Assembly: GCA_020635675.1 (NCBI GenBank)
Contig: JACJZJ010000008.1
Coordinates: 1 to 7,275 of the forward strand
From: Flavobacteriales bacterium
GTDB lineage: Bacteria > Bacteroidota > Bacteroidia > Flavobacteriales_F > PHOS-HE28
DNA: 7,275 bases
Direction of reading: 5' to 3'
Below the pieces are notes generated by a model. It did not search any database and was not told the origin of the DNA. It worked only from the letters and a program-made list of their open reading frames with translations. Shown here in pieces: positions 4,318 to 7,275 of the stretch. Positions within the stretch are counted from its first letter, which is position 1, and the number at the start of each line of letters is the position of its first letter. A program made the translations under genes and the position numbers.

Positions 4318-7239
4318 ATGACGTTGAGACCGTTCCTAGCCGGAGCGTGTGCCTTCACCGCGATCCTGTTCTCCGCGCCTCCCTGCCATGGCCAGATCAG
4401 CATCGTGATCGGCACGGGACAATCGACCACCGGTCAGAACCAGTATCCCTCGCCCTACGGGAATCTGCAACCGGGATCAAGGCACCAGGTGTTGCTGCTG
4501 GCATCGGAGCTGACCGCGGCCGGCATGTCCGCCGGGGACATCCTTGGTATGGGGTTCCATGTGGCCGTGCCGAACAGCACCACGCTCACCTCCTTCACCG
4601 TGAGCATCGGTACGACGACCGTGAGCGCGATGTCGCAGAATTGGATCACGGGCCTGAGCCCCGTTTGGGGACCGCAGGACCTGGTCGTGCAGAGCGGTTG
4701 GGTGGACCATCCGTTCAACGCGCCCTTCTATTGGGACGGCGCGAGCAATCTCGTGGTGGAGACCTGTTTCCACAACACCGCCACCTCGAACAATGCCCAG
4801 ATGTACTACACATTGAGCGGCTTCAGCAGCGTCACCTATCGGGCCACACCCAATCAGAACGTATGCACGAGCCCCAATGGTCAGCTCTTCGTCAGCGCCG
4901 TGCGTCCGGACATCCGGTTCGATTGGCTCCCACCGAACACGCCACCCAGTGCCGCGTTCAGCATCTCCGCTCCGATCAGCTGCAGCGGTGGGGTGCAGTT
5001 CACCGATGCTTCGCTCTTCTTCCCGACAGGTTGGTCCTGGGACCTCGGTGATGGATCAACGGACACGGTGCAGAACCCCTACCACCTCTATGCCTCCGAT
5101 GGAAGCTATGACGTGACGCTCATCGCCACGAACGCGTTCGGAAGTGATACGGTGACCATCGTCAATGCCGTCACCATCGCGCAGAACGGACCGCAACCGG
5201 TGCAGGCCTGCACACCCCTGTCCACACCCACGATCGCTGGTTTCGGGATCCTTGCCGTAGATCTGAACGGGACCGTGATGACCTCCGGGGATGCCCTGGG
5301 CGATGGTGGGTACCTGGATCGCGGATGCATCCTGGACACCATCGTTGCCGGTACGACCTTCCAGATCGGTGTCACCACGGGAACGATCACCACCCACAAC
5401 GTGCGGGCCTGGGTGGACTGGGACAACAGCGGGACGTTCGGAAGCGGTGAGGAGGTGCTCCTGGCCACCAGTGTCAACAGCGCTTCGAACGCGCTGATCG
5501 TACCGGCCAATGCCGTGCTGCAAACTCCCCTTCGCGTGCGGGTCATGGCCGATTACGACTTCTCTCCGGCACTGCAGGCGTGCAACGCCCCGCAATATGG
5601 CCAGACGGAGGATTACGGTCTGGTCGTCATGCCGAACTTCGATGCACCGATCGCCGACTTCGCCGTGGACCACGTGTTCACATGCGACGGTCAGGTCCAA
5701 TTCTCGGACCAAAGTCTGAACGGCCCGACCGGATGGACCTGGTCGTTCGGTGATGGCGGAACGAGCAACAATCCTTCGCCGGGACACACCTATACGAGCA
5801 GCGGCATCTACACGGTCACGCTCATCGCGACCAACGCCAATGGCACGGATACGTTGACCCTGACCGACCTGGTGACCGTGGACCTGGACAATGCGCTGCC
5901 GCCGGCCGCATGCACGCCGCAGACGCAGAGTTATTGCTGTGGCTACGGCCTGCTGGGGTTCGCCTTCGCCGGCATCTCGAGCACGAGCCCCGACGGTGTG
6001 GAAGGCTATCAGGACCGCAGCTGCGGCAACACGGCCATGGTGATCGAGGGACAATCGTACCCGGCCACGTTCGATACCGGGGACCAGAACGATCAAGACA
6101 CCTACTTGTGGATCGACCTGGACAATGACGGCAGCTTCAGCAATAGCGAACTGGTGTTCTTCGCGCTGGCGCAGACCGATCCCTCGGCCCAAGTGCAGGT
6201 GCCACTGGGTATGGCCTACAACACCCCCCTCCGCGCGCGCGTCTCCACCGACGTGATCGGGGCGGTCAACGACCCTTGCGACCCGCCCTTGTTCGGACAG
6301 GTGGAGGACTTTTCGGTGATCGTCCAACCCAACCCGTTCGCCCCGCAGGCCCAATTCTCCGCCAGTCCCACCACAACATGCGATGGCGTGGTGCAGTTCT
6401 TCGATGGTTCGTTGAACCTGCCATTGGATTGGCTCTGGGACTTTGGCGATGGCACCACCTCCACCGATCAGAGCCCGCAGCATATCTACGCGAACACGGG
6501 CACCTATACCGTGAGCCTCACGGTGACCAATACCAATGGCACCGACCAGTCCGTTCAGCTGGACCTCATCACGTATCTCGAAAGTGTGTTCTGCGACACC
6601 ACCGTGGTGCCGGGCAATGGCCAGTTGAGCCTGGATGCCTGCTTCGGGACCCTGGTGGACGACGGCGGCCCGAACGCGAACTATTCGCCGGGGAACAGTG
6701 CCGCCGTGACCATCGCCCCGCCGAACGCGCAGAACGTGACGTTGACCTTTTCCGAGTTCGCGTTCGAGCCCAACTTCGATTTCCTGAGCATCTATGATGG
6801 ACCGAACACGTTCAGCCCGTTGATCGGCTCCTATTCCGGCATCGGCCTGGGGGCACTGCCCAACGGTGGCGTGATCACCTCGAGCGGCGGGTCGATCACG
6901 GTCCGGCAGGAGGCCTCGAACGGGCAGATCACCTTCCCAGGGTTCATCGCGCAATGGAGCTGCACGACCACGGGTATCCCCTCCCTCGGAAGGGATCCGG
7001 TGGCCATGCTCGCGCCCGTTCCGACATCAGGCCCGTTCCGTTTGGAACTGAACAGCGGCGCTTCGAAGGACTGGTGGGTCACCATCAACGATCTGTTGGG
7101 GGAACTTCTATCGCGCCGTGACCTGACCCCAGGCGAACGGGTGATCACCTTTGATGCATCGTCATGGCCGTCCGGATGCTACAGCGTAGTGCTGCACACA
7201 CCGGAGGGAACATGGCAACGTCCGATCCTGGTGCAATGA
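4318..7239 (+). CDS. Secreted multidomain surface protein: PKD-GEVED-PKD-GEVED-PKD-CUB with T9SS sorting domain
   Basis: A 973-residue exported protein. Residues 1-26 are a signal peptide (MTLRPF, a hydrophobic core, then CHGQ). Residues 27-203 form an all-beta region with a PYGNLQPGSRHQVLLLASEL motif and a later WDGASNLVVETCF, known from other Bacteroidota secreted proteins. Three PKD domains follow at about 208-287, 445-521 and 676-752, each with a W-D/S-x-G-DG core (WDLGDG, WSFGDG, WDFGDG) and a YxVTL or YTVSL strand. Between them are two GEVED domains at about 298-437 and 532-670, with Asp-rich, probably calcium-binding loops WVDWDNSGTFGSGEE and WIDLDNDGSFSNSE, ending TEDYGLVV and VEDFSVIV. 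A CUB domain spans about 759-882 (YDGPN, FPGFIAQWSC). Residues 897-973 are a type A T9SS sorting domain, which should send it across the outer membrane for surface anchoring or release. No catalytic domain is seen; adhesion or matrix binding is likely. The ATG at 4318 is chosen because it begins the signal peptide. Confidence 0.85.
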   Translation: MTLRPFLAGACAFTAILFSAPPCHGQISIVIGTGQSTTGQNQYPSPYGNLQPGSRHQVLLLASELTAAGMSAGDILGMGFHVAVPNSTTLTSFTVSIGTTTVSAMSQNWITGLSPVWGPQDLVVQSGWVDHPFNAPFYWDGASNLVVETCFHNTATSNNAQMYYTLSGFSSVTYRATPNQNVCTSPNGQLFVSAVRPDIRFDWLPPNTPPSAAFSISAPISCSGGVQFTDASLFFPTGWSWDLGDGSTDTVQNPYHLYASDGSYDVTLIATNAFGSDTVTIVNAVTIAQNGPQPVQACTPLSTPTIAGFGILAVDLNGTVMTSGDALGDGGYLDRGCILDTIVAGTTFQIGVTTGTITTHNVRAWVDWDNSGTFGSGEEVLLATSVNSASNALIVPANAVLQTPLRVRVMADYDFSPALQACNAPQYGQTEDYGLVVMPNFDAPIADFAVDHVFTCDGQVQFSDQSLNGPTGWTWSFGDGGTSNNPSPGHTYTSSGIYTVTLIATNANGTDTLTLTDLVTVDLDNALPPAACTPQTQSYCCGYGLLGFAFAGISSTSPDGVEGYQDRSCGNTAMVIEGQSYPATFDTGDQNDQDTYLWIDLDNDGSFSNSELVFFALAQTDPSAQVQVPLGMAYNTPLRARVSTDVIGAVNDPCDPPLFGQVEDFSVIVQPNPFAPQAQFSASPTTTCDGVVQFFDGSLNLPLDWLWDFGDGTTSTDQSPQHIYANTGTYTVSLTVTNTNGTDQSVQLDLITYLESVFCDTTVVPGNGQLSLDACFGTLVDDGGPNANYSPGNSAAVTIAPPNAQNVTLTFSEFAFEPNFDFLSIYDGPNTFSPLIGSYSGIGLGALPNGGVITSSGGSITVRQEASNGQITFPGFIAQWSCTTTGIPSLGRDPVAMLAPVPTSGPFRLELNSGASKDWWVTINDLLGELLSRRDLTPGERVITFDASSWPSGCYSVVLHTPEGTWQRPILVQ

Positions 7240-7275
7240 GCAAGTCGTCGATGATGAAGGTCCGCCATTCCATCC
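7236..7275 (+). CDS. Possible start of a downstream gene (truncated by window end)
   Basis: An ATG at 7236 overlaps the TGA of the surface-protein gene in an ATGA arrangement and stays open to the edge, giving MSKSSMMKVRHSI. The basic start could be the n-region of a signal peptide, and ATGs at 7251 and 7254 are alternative starts. Only 13 codons are visible, so the gene and its function cannot be judged. Confidence 0.3.
   Translation, partial: MSKSSMMKVRHSI

Noticed and set aside
5056..6954. 632-residue minus-strand frame antisense to the surface-protein gene
   Set aside because: It is rich in Arg, Gly and Val-Gln-Gly runs with no recognisable domain, and lies opposite a gene with clear PKD, GEVED and CUB motifs.

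Overview
The window looks like chromosomal DNA from a GC-rich member of the Bacteroidota, probably a Flavobacteriales-type lineage. Three observations support this. The large gene at the right end has a signal peptide, tandem PKD and GEVED domains, a CUB domain and a C-terminal type IX secretion (T9SS) sorting domain. The candidate promoter of the tmRNA gene has the Bacteroidota -7 motif TAnnTTTG. The tmRNA tag ends in YALAA. The assignment to order is inference.

Left part (1-1805, + strand): a tightly packed gene run. It holds the 3' end of a LolA-like periplasmic lipoprotein-carrier gene, a small FabZ-like hotdog 3-hydroxyacyl-ACP dehydratase, and a family 2 glycosyltransferase fused to a C-terminal DUF2062 membrane domain. 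This trio resembles part of the lipid, aryl-polyene or flexirubin-type clusters of Bacteroidota, in which an acyl chain is built on ACP, modified and moved toward the outer membrane. The diagnostic ketosynthases are not in view.

Middle (1806-2772): a non-operonic island. Two 50-bp near-identical structured repeats (1831-1880 and 2217-2266) bracket a minus-strand GIY-YIG nuclease reading frame. That frame runs into the inner repeat without a stop. Right behind the second repeat lies the tmRNA gene ssrA (2273-2668, minus strand), complete with alanine-type acceptor stem, T-arm and a tag reading frame encoding GNVDYALAA. The GIY-YIG frame with its flanking repeats is the most interesting part of the window.

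Right part (2773-7275, + strand): a 414-residue NAD-dependent dehydrogenase of the AlaDH/PNT and saccharopine dehydrogenase (LYS1-like) family is followed by a strong UUCG-loop terminator. After about 220 bases of leader comes a 973-residue secreted multidomain surface protein. The first codons of a possible overlapping next gene end the window. The large protein is independent of the dehydrogenase; the terminator separates the two transcripts.
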